A stretch of 13,989 nt of DNA from an uncultured bacterium (GCA_903920485.1 CAIXMG010000116.1:1-13989), one strand, 5' to 3'; positions 1 through 6,860 are shown, numbered from the stretch's first letter. Program-made: numbers and translations. The notes: generated from the letters alone by a model not told the origin.

Positions 1-81
1 CATGACATTGAGTTTTAGGGGTACAAAAATTTGTTTATCTCGCCCATCAAACCATTTTCCCTATCGAAAGTAAAGGCGCGC
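1..81. other. Left-edge intergenic stretch, no assignable feature
   Basis: This is the 81 bases after the stop codon of the baseplate-J-like gene. On the minus strand it is AT-rich and contains several ATG triplets. The reading frames opened by those I followed inside the window close quickly; one at the very edge (positions 3-1) cannot be judged. I see no convincing terminator hairpin, tRNA or repeat. Confidence 0.5.
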
Positions 82-1413
82 CTAGCGCACCTCGACAGAA
101 ATATCCAAAGGATTTGAGGGCAACGTTCTCCGCCAGAACGGTGTCAGGCGAATCGAGAACGACTTGATCTCGGCGATCTTTGAGAGAACGCCGGACACGG
201 CTGATTTTGACTGTCCTGTAAGTTTTTCTGCCAGACCGTCACTACCCACCAGACCATACAGTTGTGCATTACCCGTCACCCGCACCTGAAGCGCCGTCGG
301 CGGAACGGAACTGGACGCCAGCGCGTTGGTCGTGACCGTCAGGCCGGCGAAGTCGTCAAGCGTCAGCTGCGTCGATTGTGGAACGGATAACGTGTCCCCA
401 AGGGCACGCGCGAACCCGGCGCGGTCCGCCAAAAGAATCGATATCGTTTCCGATGCGATCACATGGACGCCGTCTGGATAATGGGGGTCGACTGAAACCG
501 TCGGAGCCGACGAAGGAAACGATACCGGAAGAACGATCACCGTATTGGGAAGTTCCCGAGCCATGCGTCCTGCCAAAACCGAGGCATCGGGAAGCATGCC
601 GACCACCGAAGCGCTTGCTGAAGCAATCAGCGACGGGTCGGCAACGGAATCGGCGCTGGAACTGCCGCCTGCGATCGGGGTAAGGGAATGAACAGACACC
701 TGCGGGAATGAAACGCCCGAGAACGTGAAATCGTCAGGGGCAGAATTAAACTGTGAACCGTCTGTCTCCGACGTGATCGTAACGTCCGCATGACCGGGAA
801 CGCCCTTCTTCTCCGCCGGAACACTGACCGCCTTCTGCGTCATGTAGTTGAGAGACTTGCTCGAGACCAGCACTGTGCCGATTGAGACCTTCTCGACGGA
901 TGACCCCGAATTGTAGAACCGTACCGTGCCAGACGCTGAAGCGTTCACGCCCTGCGTCCCGGATTTCGGAACGACCTGATCCGCCGTAAAGGTACGGGTT
1001 GCGGTTGCCAGTCGGACAGTGCCCGACACCCTGACCTGCGACAAGTTGACGGTGGTATCCACGGCCCCTGAAAAGGACTGTCGCACGATGGTGACCTTCG
1101 CATGGTTCCACAGCCCGCCAATGGCGAGGGTCAGGGCCAACGCGCACACCAGGATGAGAAATGGAATAACGCACCCACCACGTCGCGGCGCAGAGGTACC
1201 GGCTCTGCGTTCCGCCGCGGCACCTCGTGAAGAAGGTTGCAGGGGCAGGAAATGTCTTGTGGCGGTCACCACGGGAGTAACGGCCGGCTCCGGTTCCTCG
1301 ATGTGTTTTGGCACCGTCTTTGTCTTTTTTGCCACCGGCAAGGCAGCCTTTCTTGCGACAGGCTTCATGTCGGACATGATTCTTTTGTTCTGGGGCGATC
1401 CTTCCATGATCAT
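82..1413 (-). CDS. Bitopic membrane protein with baseplate-J-like extracytoplasmic domain
   Basis: The protein has 443 residues. Residues 1-80 are a basic, proline- and alanine-rich cytoplasmic tail. Residues about 81-101 form one hydrophobic transmembrane helix, and the rest should lie outside the membrane. Residues about 155-230 resemble the baseplate J/gp47 fold seen in many CPR proteins: a G-T-V-R-F-Y-N strand, a GTVL turn, a VSVPA strand and a closing G-S-x-F-N. The remainder is beta-rich with Ser/Thr/Val-rich strands. The start overlaps the stop of the upstream PilM-like gene as ATGA, so the two are almost certainly co-translated. ATG codons 3 and 13 are alternative starts. By position it resembles the PilN-type partner of a PilM-like cytoplasmic actin-fold protein, but no PilN sequence signature is visible. 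The fold is suggested by pattern and the function is not known. Confidence 0.72.
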   Translation of the reverse strand: MIMEGSPQNKRIMSDMKPVARKAALPVAKKTKTVPKHIEEPEPAVTPVVTATRHFLPLQPSSRGAAAERRAGTSAPRRGGCVIPFLILVCALALTLAIGGLWNHAKVTIVRQSFSGAVDTTVNLSQVRVSGTVRLATATRTFTADQVVPKSGTQGVNASASGTVRFYNSGSSVEKVSIGTVLVSSKSLNYMTQKAVSVPAEKKGVPGHADVTITSETDGSQFNSAPDDFTFSGVSFPQVSVHSLTPIAGGSSSADSVADPSLIASASASVVGMLPDASVLAGRMARELPNTVIVLPVSFPSSAPTVSVDPHYPDGVHVIASETISILLADRAGFARALGDTLSVPQSTQLTLDDFAGLTVTTNALASSSVPPTALQVRVTGNAQLYGLVGSDGLAEKLTGQSKSAVSGVLSKIAEIKSFSIRLTPFWRRTLPSNPLDISVEVR

Positions 1414-2558
1414 TCGAGGTTCCGCATTGTCCGCAGGATACCGAGCGTAAGAGAGACGCTCTTCGAGCGCGCATCATGGGCATAGACGACTCCCTCGTCA
1501 AAGAATTCAGGTGCGGGCACGAAGACGCTTCCGCCAGTATCCGCCGCAAGAAGTGCCTCAAGGGATGACAACCATGCGACGGGACCGATTACCACGAAGG
1601 GCCGAGGGAGTAGTGGCTCCTGCTTTTGAATATCGACCAACGACCGTCGAACCAGGAATCCGAAGTTCTTGTAAGCCGACGTGACTCGCTCATAATAGAC
1701 GTCGCGCTGATGTTGAAGCAGCTTCTCGTCGCTTGCGAATTCCATGACCGACGACACATGCGGCCGCGAGACGCCAAATGACTCGGACAACGACGCCTCG
1801 ACGTCGAAGATACCGCCAGGGATCAGGGCCTGATACGAAACAAAGCCGTCCTCAACGATCGCAAGAGACGACGTCATTCCGCCGATTTCGAGAACAGTCC
1901 CCCTGGATCCTCGCGGAACCAGCAACGACCTGGCAAGGTCCATGGACGACATGAAGGTGTCTTCTCGATGAAACACGTCACTGAAGGCACCCAGCACCTC
2001 GGTCACGAAACCCGTCGGCGCCAGCGAAAAGACGGTGCGCACGTCGACAGTCCTTGCCATGCGACCAACATAATCCGATACTCGATACCCGTTGATGTCG
2101 ACAAGCGGTTCAGAAATGTCAACGATGCCGACTTCCTCCGTATCGGCAAAGTCACGGACGATTTCCTGCTCGAACAGGCGCGATTCGCGGGTTACGGCAT
2201 CATCGACGAGACTTCTCGTCACCTTGAAATCACCCGACTTCTCAACGTGAGTAGTTCGCGAGAAACTCTGCACCCAAGGTTCGCCAAGCACGCAGACCAG
2301 CCGATCGGGCGTGCCATAAAATCCCCGGCACGATTCAAGCGTGCGCCGAAGAGATGCCAGTGCGAGTTCCTCGATCCTGTGTGCATCACCCAGGTGATAG
2401 TCAGGAATGGGCTCATCGCACGAAAAGAGCACCAGCGGCTGCGAAAGCGTTCCCTCACCGGCATAGTGACGCACCACGGCCGAGGTGACGCCGTAACTGG
2501 TCACGACCGCGATGCAAGCAGTTCGGTCCCGAGGGGTTTTCTTGAGCCATGAGAACAT
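1410..2558 (-). CDS. PilM/FtsA-like actin-fold ATPase-family protein
   Basis: The protein has 382 residues, is cytoplasmic and lacks a signal peptide. It has the layout of the FtsA/PilM actin-like family. An N-terminal strand (15-30) sits where phosphate-1 should be. The phosphate-2 segment TVLEIGGMTSSLAIVEDG spans 221-238 and PGG 248-250. An adenosine-loop equivalent at 321-337 reads IGPVAW where the family usually has a G-G-G/A turn. The phosphate-1 Asp is not obvious (CIAVVTSYG) and the adenosine loop is altered, so nucleotide binding may be degenerate. PilM proteins recruit inner-membrane pilus assembly proteins, and FtsA tethers FtsZ; which role applies here cannot be read from sequence. 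Its stop overlaps the start of the membrane protein downstream by 4 nt. It has its own promoter, with a -10 TATACT exactly 6 nt before the ATG. No Shine-Dalgarno motif is present. Confidence 0.72.
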   Translation of the reverse strand: MFSWLKKTPRDRTACIAVVTSYGVTSAVVRHYAGEGTLSQPLVLFSCDEPIPDYHLGDAHRIEELALASLRRTLESCRGFYGTPDRLVCVLGEPWVQSFSRTTHVEKSGDFKVTRSLVDDAVTRESRLFEQEIVRDFADTEEVGIVDISEPLVDINGYRVSDYVGRMARTVDVRTVFSLAPTGFVTEVLGAFSDVFHREDTFMSSMDLARSLLVPRGSRGTVLEIGGMTSSLAIVEDGFVSYQALIPGGIFDVEASLSESFGVSRPHVSSVMEFASDEKLLQHQRDVYYERVTSAYKNFGFLVRRSLVDIQKQEPLLPRPFVVIGPVAWLSSLEALLAADTGGSVFVPAPEFFDEGVVYAHDARSKSVSLTLGILRTMRNLE

Positions 2559-2564
2559 GCGACC

Positions 2565-2593
2565 AGTATAACGAATAAAAGCGACTTATTCAA
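2565..2593 (-). promoter_or_regulatory. Promoter of the PilM-like gene, predicted leaderless
   Basis: On the minus strand, TTGAAT (2588-2593) is followed by a 17-nt spacer and TATACT (2565-2570), then GGTCGC and the ATG at 2558. Six bases between the -10 box and the ATG put the expected transcription start at or next to the start codon. The -35 box contains the end of the alaS coding sequence and part of its stop codon, and the spacer lies in the alaS terminator stem. Confidence 0.6.
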
Positions 2594-2607
2594 TCGTCGC
2601 TTTTATT
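2574..2607 (-). terminator. Rho-independent terminator of alaS, overlapping its stop codon
   Basis: A perfect 12-bp inverted repeat, AATAAAAGCGAC (2574-2585) against GTCGCTTTTATT (2596-2607), has a 10-nt loop that contains the alaS stop codon (2586-2588). The GC core is only GCGAC/GTCGC, with A/T arms on both sides, so it could act in either direction. Because the last alaS codons form one arm, translating ribosomes would compete with hairpin formation. Confidence 0.65.
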
Positions 2608-4427
2608 CTTCGGATGCCTGCGCTTGAGGCTTCCTCCTTTTGAATTTTGAAATGTCCGATCTCGGACGTGTTCGCAACGTGCGGACCACCGCAGAATTCC
2701 AAACTCACGGAGTGAGTTTGCCCTGAGCTTGTCGAAGGGCTTATCTCATACACGCTCACAATATCCGGATACTTGGCACCGAATTCCATTTCGGCACCCA
2801 ATGCCTCGGCCTCGGCCTTCGGCATCTCGCGTCGCGTGACGGAAAGACCTTCTGCAATCCAACCGTTCACCAACGCCTCAATCTTTGCAAGTTCTTCCGG
2901 TAACACTTTTCGATCGAAATTGAAATCGATCCGCAAGCGCTCTTCGGTGATGTTGCTTCCCTTCTGCTTTACCTCCTTGCCCAGCACTTCCTGCAAGGCA
3001 GCCAGCAGCAAGTGATGCGCCGTGTGCAGCTTCACCGTCGTGTCGTTGGTGTTCGCAAGTCCTCCCTTGAATTTTTGTTCGGCACCAGCACGCGATTTCG
3101 CCTGATGTTCAGCCATCTGCTCGTCGAACTTCTTTCGATCGATCGTGATGTTTTTAGTAAGGGCAATTTCTTCTGTTAGTTCAATAGGGAAACCATACGT
3201 TGTAAATAGATCGAAAGGGTCAATGTTTCCTTTTTCGATTTCCTTAAAACCATTATCTAAGCCTTTCCTAAACTTTGTCTCCTCATCAAAAATAACTTGG
3301 AAGATCAATGCCTCTTTACCCTTAAGATATTCAGTATCTTTATATACTTGTATTATCTCAGAAAGTATTTCTGCAAAAACGGACTGTGATCCAGCATAAT
3401 CAAATTCTGTTGTGACATTGTTATTGCTTATGCCAACAACTCTTTGAACCAATGGGTGGGCGAAGGAACCAACAAGCGGTCTAATTTTTACCAAGGCCCG
3501 ACGAATAAGTCGACGAAGGATGTAGCCTTGATCTTTGTTGCTAGGTCGCACTCCATCAGCGATGAGCATAGCAGAAGATTTAATATGATCAGCGATAATG
3601 CGTGCTGATCGTTCGTCATATCTCTCGTCGGATATTTTTCCAATAACTTCCATGATTGATGAAAATAAGTCGGTCTCATAGACATTCGACTTGCCTTGTA
3701 CCACCATCGTCATTCTTTCAAGTCCCGAACCGGTATCGACGTTCTTCTGCGCGAGCTTGCCCACGACCGCACCGTCGCGCTTTTCATATTCCATGAACAC
3801 GTCGTTCCAGATCTCGACGACTCGCCCGTCATCATCGGCAGCAACATATTCATCATGCGTAAGGTCGCCCAATCCATTGGGAGTAACGTCGTAGAACATT
3901 TCCGTGTCGGGACCGCAGGGACCGTTGTCGCCGGGCGACCACCAGTTGTTCTTCTTCGGCAAAAAGTAGATGCGGTTTTCGGGAATGTACTTCTTCCAGA
4001 TTTCCACCGCCTCCAAATCGCGAGGCGCATCCTCGTCACCTTCGAACACCGTGATGTACAGTCGTGCCGGATCAAATCCCAAACCTTCTTCCTTTGAAGT
4101 GAGGAATTCGTAGCTCCACTTGATCGCGTCTTCCTTGAAGTAGTCGCCGAGCGACCAGTTGCCGAGCATCTCGAAGAACGTAAGGTTCTTGTGGTTTCCC
4201 ACTTCCTCGATGTCTCCGGTTCGCACGCACTTCTGTGCGCTGGCCAATCGTGTTCCCAGCGGATGTTTCTGGCCCATCAGATACGGCACCAGCGGTTGCA
4301 TCCCGGCCGTATTGAACAGCACCGAAGGATCGTTCTCAGGAACCAAGCTTGCCGACGGCAAAATCGCATGACCGCGCTTGGCAAAGAAGTCCAGGAACCG
4401 CTGTCGGATGTCGTGTGATGTCAGCAT
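2586..4427 (-). CDS. alaS: Alanine--tRNA ligase, short form without the C-Ala domain
   Basis: Charges tRNA-Ala in the cytoplasm. Starting from the ATG at 4427 the protein has 613 residues; the frame stays open further upstream, but that stretch translates the promoter and a repeat, whereas MLTSHDIRQRF is a typical AlaRS start. Class II catalytic motifs are present: motif 1 about 25-45, motif 2 about 69-98 (RTGDIEEVGNHKNLTFFEM), and motif 3 as GSGLERM at 233-239. The helical tRNA-recognition domain follows (about 240-450), then the editing domain with HTAHH (468-472) and CGGPH (579-583), the zinc-binding H-x3-H and C-x3-H pairs. The protein ends 30 residues after CGGPH, so the C-terminal DHHA1/C-Ala domain of standard enzymes (about 870 residues) is missing; short forms are, to my knowledge, common in CPR bacteria. 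Residues 563-569 are encoded by an inserted repeat. Codons for about 238-426 are much more AT-rich than the rest. Confidence 0.96.
   Translation of the reverse strand: MLTSHDIRQRFLDFFAKRGHAILPSASLVPENDPSVLFNTAGMQPLVPYLMGQKHPLGTRLASAQKCVRTGDIEEVGNHKNLTFFEMLGNWSLGDYFKEDAIKWSYEFLTSKEEGLGFDPARLYITVFEGDEDAPRDLEAVEIWKKYIPENRIYFLPKKNNWWSPGDNGPCGPDTEMFYDVTPNGLGDLTHDEYVAADDDGRVVEIWNDVFMEYEKRDGAVVGKLAQKNVDTGSGLERMTMVVQGKSNVYETDLFSSIMEVIGKISDERYDERSARIIADHIKSSAMLIADGVRPSNKDQGYILRRLIRRALVKIRPLVGSFAHPLVQRVVGISNNNVTTEFDYAGSQSVFAEILSEIIQVYKDTEYLKGKEALIFQVIFDEETKFRKGLDNGFKEIEKGNIDPFDLFTTYGFPIELTEEIALTKNITIDRKKFDEQMAEHQAKSRAGAEQKFKGGLANTNDTTVKLHTAHHLLLAALQEVLGKEVKQKGSNITEERLRIDFNFDRKVLPEELAKIEALVNGWIAEGLSVTRREMPKAEAEALGAEMEFGAKYPDIVSVYEISPSTSSGQTHSVSLEFCGGPHVANTSEIGHFKIQKEEASSAGIRRIKATIE
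2701..2719. repeat. Perfect 8-bp hairpin inside alaS next to the inserted repeat
   Basis: AAACTCAC and GTGAGTTT flank a 3-nt loop (GGA). On the coding strand it encodes Q-T-H-S-V-S-L, which joins the repeat-encoded loop to the conserved strand before the editing-site Cys. It lies one base from the 19-nt repeat at 2721, so it may be part of the same insertion or a by-product of it. Confidence 0.6.
2721..2739. repeat. 19-nt repeat CCCTGAGCTTGTCGAAGGG, copy 1, in frame inside alaS
   Basis: Identical to the copy at 4451-4469 and in the same orientation. The ends are complementary (CCCT/AGGG). With the flanking G and C the end pairing extends to GCCCT/AGGGC. On the coding strand it reads in frame as S-P-S-T-S-S-G (residues 563-569 of AlaRS), a stretch foreign to the AlaRS family at this place. 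I recall this sequence and its translation as recurrent in many environmental genomes, which fits a dispersed small element. Confidence 0.8.
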
Positions 4428-4436
4428 AATAGTGCG

Positions 4437-4465
4437 AATATAGCATTTTACCCTGAGCTTGTCGA
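4437..4465 (-). promoter_or_regulatory. Promoter of alaS with extended -10; -35 supplied by a repeat
   Basis: On the minus strand, TCGACA (4460-4465, five of six matches to TTGACA) is followed by a 17-nt spacer and TATATT (4437-4442), preceded by TGC to give an extended -10. Nine bases separate the -10 from the ATG at 4427, so the 5' leader would be about 2-3 nt. The -35 hexamer lies wholly inside the 19-nt repeat at 4451-4469. Confidence 0.55.
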
Positions 4466-4469
4466 AGGG
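4451..4469. repeat. 19-nt repeat CCCTGAGCTTGTCGAAGGG, copy 2, in the alaS promoter
   Basis: Exact second copy of the element at 2721-2739, here in the spacer between the terminator of the 142-residue gene and alaS. Read in the alaS frame upstream of the true start it gives P-F-D-K-L-R, which explains the misleading upstream extension of that open frame. Confidence 0.8.
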
Positions 4470-4481
4470 ATTTTGGAGCAT

Positions 4482-4505
4482 AAAAAAGCGCCTGTCACGC
4501 GCTTT
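4482..4505 (-). terminator. Rho-independent terminator of the 142-residue gene
   Basis: On the minus strand, AAAGCGC (4499-4505) and GCGCTTT (4485-4491) form a 7-bp stem with a 7-nt loop, followed by a run of six T (opposite 4482-4487). It lies 18 nt after the stop at 4524 and separates this gene from alaS. Confidence 0.75.
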
Positions 4506-4523
4506 CAAACAACTCACATAAAC

Positions 4524-4952
4524 TCAGCATAGTGCAATCTCTTTGACGATCGCCCGATATCCGTGGATGTTCAAACGAGCATGCCTTCCACGGAAAAAGT
4601 TCGAGGTGAGTTCCTCAATCCTTCTTTTGGCTTCCTCCTTGCGAGTAAGATGGATGACAACCTTTTTGTAACCCAGGGGGCTTGAAGGCATGCTTAGGCG
4701 TCCTTCAGAATCTACGGCTACAAAACACTTGCCATTTTGGGAGAGAATGGTGGCGATTTCGCTCTGTGTCGGAGGATTTGCAATATGCTCCTCGTCAGCC
4801 ATGCAGTTGATGCCCGCATAGAGACGATAGACCCATAAGCCCGTCTTCTCATCAGTCCTGATAATCTGGCAGTCCTTTATTTGCTCAACGGGTATGAGGA
4901 CGATGCTCCCATCAGCCATAACAACGAGTTTAACCTCTTTCAGATAATGCAT
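4524..4952 (-). CDS. Unrecognised 142-residue soluble protein
   Basis: I do not recognise this family. No signal peptide or transmembrane segment is visible. The N-terminal part (1-55) is rich in beta-type strands (KLVVMADGSIVLIPVEQI), the middle includes GKCFVAVDSEGRL (74-86), and the C-terminal third is basic and helical, with RKEEAKRRIEEL at 104-115. There are three Cys at 28, 50 and 75 and one at the C-terminus, not arranged as a metal site. The gene stands alone: a terminator of the peptidase gene lies upstream and its own terminator lies 18 nt after the stop. The ATG at 4952 has no Shine-Dalgarno sequence in front of it and I could not find a clear promoter in the AT-rich 4953-5027. The uninterrupted frame, isolated position and own terminator support a real gene. 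Confidence 0.7.
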   Translation of the reverse strand: MHYLKEVKLVVMADGSIVLIPVEQIKDCQIIRTDEKTGLWVYRLYAGINCMADEEHIANPPTQSEIATILSQNGKCFVAVDSEGRLSMPSSPLGYKKVVIHLTRKEEAKRRIEELTSNFFRGRHARLNIHGYRAIVKEIALC

Positions 4953-5026
4953 ATCTATTTTTGTTAAGTTTTGAAATCCCTTTAAGGTAGGGCAACAACC
5001 TTGCCATTAAAATACCACGTTAAAGC

Positions 5027-5048
5027 AAAAAAGCAAGCTTTCGCTTAC
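5027..5048 (-). terminator. Rho-independent terminator overlapping the peptidase stop codon
   Basis: On the minus strand, GTAAGC (5043-5048) and GCTTGC (5033-5038) pair as a 6-bp stem with one G-T wobble and a GAAA tetraloop, followed by TTTTTT (5027-5032). The TAA stop of the M3 peptidase (5045-5047) is part of the stem. Confidence 0.75.
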
Positions 5049-6856
5049 TTCTTCTGAGCCTTCAGCCACTTTGAGTACTTCTGCGCCATGTCCTCGAAAC
5101 TTTTCGAATTGTCGGCAATCACCTTCTTGCCATGGACCATTTTGATGTGGGCATCAAGGTCGACGGGCTTCGTGAAGGGCTTTACCTTCTCCATCGTCTC
5201 CAAGCGTTTCTTGGCAAGGACCAATTTTTTCGGAACCGACTGCGTCGCGACATCGATGAACGCCTTGGCGGACAGCTTCTTGCCCGTCGCGATCTTCACA
5301 CATTCCGGGAACGTCTTTGAGGATCCCAGTGCCCAGACCTTCTTCATCTCCTTGCCCACATTTGGATTGTCAACAATGTAAGAATACTTGTCATAGAAAT
5401 ACGCGCGCCAGTGCGTCAATGCCAGCGTCGCCAACCCGTACCCGTGATACGAACACGAACTTTCCCATGAATAGAGGTGCGGCACGTTCAGCATCGACAC
5501 CGAATCTTCGGTTCGATCCAGAAACTTTTTGTATACCTGCTTGGCAAGGGAAATGACTTTTTCCTTGCTGAGGTTCTTCGCCTCGTACACGCGACGCTCG
5601 AATTCCATGACTTCATGAATGTCCATCATGCCCAGTGGCGCGATAATGCCCAGCTTCTCGATGCGCTTTGCGAACTGCTCGAACGGATACGCCACACCAT
5701 TCGCATTGATCGCATAACGATTGCGCCACTCGACGGAACTGAACATCGTGTCCAGGAACATGCTCTGCGTTTCCGCCCACGCCGTCGAAGCCGGCGGATA
5801 CTCGCTATTGATGCAGGCATCGACTTGCAATGAGTTCAGTCGGTCGGCCGCGTGGCCTCCCTCATGAAACAAAGTATTCATGCCGAGCACTCCTGATCCT
5901 ACCTGGCCATACGAAACGTTGCAGGTGAAATTCGACGAACCCTTTTCGAGTTTCGAACCGTTCTTGTAGACGACCTTAGGGTAGTGGCAGAAGCCGTTGT
6001 TGTACTTGCCATCGCGGTCCAAAAGATCAAGCTGCAGGTCGCCGCCGGCATAGGTCACACCCAGCGCCGCAAAGGATCGCCCCCATCGCATGAGCGCCTG
6101 ATCGAACTGGAAATACTGGTCCTCTTCCTTGGTGAAGTCGCCGGTCATCAAATATGCAAAGTTCCACGGCTTGCGGAGTCCCGGAGTTTTCTTTTCAAGA
6201 GCACGGATGTCCTTGAAGGCATACTTGGTCTTGTCATAGATCTCGTCAAATAACTTGAACAGGTCTTCTTTCTTCATATCCTCTTCCGTCATCAGCTTGT
6301 AAGCATAGAAATCCGAGAACCCGAGCTTTCGTGCGAACTCGTTCTTGAGGCCTACCAGCTTCACGTAATCGTCGACATTGTCGAGCGATGACTTTTCATT
6401 AGCCTCAAACGCCGCCTTTCGCAGGCGCTCGTCCGATTCAGTGCGAGCCATCATCACCATCTTAATTTTCGAGGCCTTCACAAAATTCCTGGTGATAGGA
6501 TCGATGTACCCTTCAAGACGGGTCGAACGGTGCAGCTGGATCTTCGATTCCAAGTCATCGATTTCGACCTTCAATCCGAGGACCGATTCCGGCATTTGGA
6601 ACTTCTCAAAGAAGATTTTCCAGTAGGTAAGCCGTTCCCTGTCTTTCCCTGTCGCTTTTTTCAAAGCTTCAAGAACTTTGCCATGCCGATGACGATCAGC
6701 CCGAAACGCATCCCTTTTGGCAAGCGCTTCCTTGAACTTCTTATCCACGGAATGGTCGCCCATATAGGAAACCCAAAAAAGATCCTCGTAATTCTGATGA
6801 AGCTTCGCAAACGTCGTATTCAGTTCATTCAATAGGGGACCTACTTCTTTTTTCAT
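5045..6856 (-). CDS. M3-family (PepF/thimet-type) zinc metallopeptidase
   Basis: The protein has 603 residues from the ATG at 6856. The frame remains open upstream to 6928, but that would overlap the MgtC gene and adds an arginine-rich stretch unlike the family. The zinc site is intact: HEGGH at 331-335 gives the two His ligands and the catalytic Glu, and E362 in AWAETQ fits the third, glutamate ligand of gluzincins. Residues 1-300 are mostly helical, as in the channel-forming M3/M2 fold. A C-terminal motif (SYHGYGLATLALTHWRAY) matches the usual substrate-binding Tyr/His region. Such enzymes trim oligopeptides, normally in the cytoplasm; no signal peptide is seen. Helical segments such as ARKLGFSDFYAYKL also recall M2 carboxydipeptidases, so the exact family is less certain than the fold. 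It follows mgtC after 4 nt and ends in a terminator, so it closes the transcription unit. Confidence 0.88.
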   Translation of the reverse strand: MKKEVGPLLNELNTTFAKLHQNYEDLFWVSYMGDHSVDKKFKEALAKRDAFRADRHRHGKVLEALKKATGKDRERLTYWKIFFEKFQMPESVLGLKVEIDDLESKIQLHRSTRLEGYIDPITRNFVKASKIKMVMMARTESDERLRKAAFEANEKSSLDNVDDYVKLVGLKNEFARKLGFSDFYAYKLMTEEDMKKEDLFKLFDEIYDKTKYAFKDIRALEKKTPGLRKPWNFAYLMTGDFTKEEDQYFQFDQALMRWGRSFAALGVTYAGGDLQLDLLDRDGKYNNGFCHYPKVVYKNGSKLEKGSSNFTCNVSYGQVGSGVLGMNTLFHEGGHAADRLNSLQVDACINSEYPPASTAWAETQSMFLDTMFSSVEWRNRYAINANGVAYPFEQFAKRIEKLGIIAPLGMMDIHEVMEFERRVYEAKNLSKEKVISLAKQVYKKFLDRTEDSVSMLNVPHLYSWESSCSYHGYGLATLALTHWRAYFYDKYSYIVDNPNVGKEMKKVWALGSSKTFPECVKIATGKKLSAKAFIDVATQSVPKKLVLAKKRLETMEKVKPFTKPVDLDAHIKMVHGKKVIADNSKSFEDMAQKYSKWLKAQKK

Positions 6857-6860
6857 AAGA

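Noticed and set aside
4428..4517. 30-residue N-terminal extension of alaS
   Set aside because: It translates the promoter, the 19-nt repeat and the preceding terminator. AlaRS proteins begin at the equivalent of MLTSHDIRQRF.
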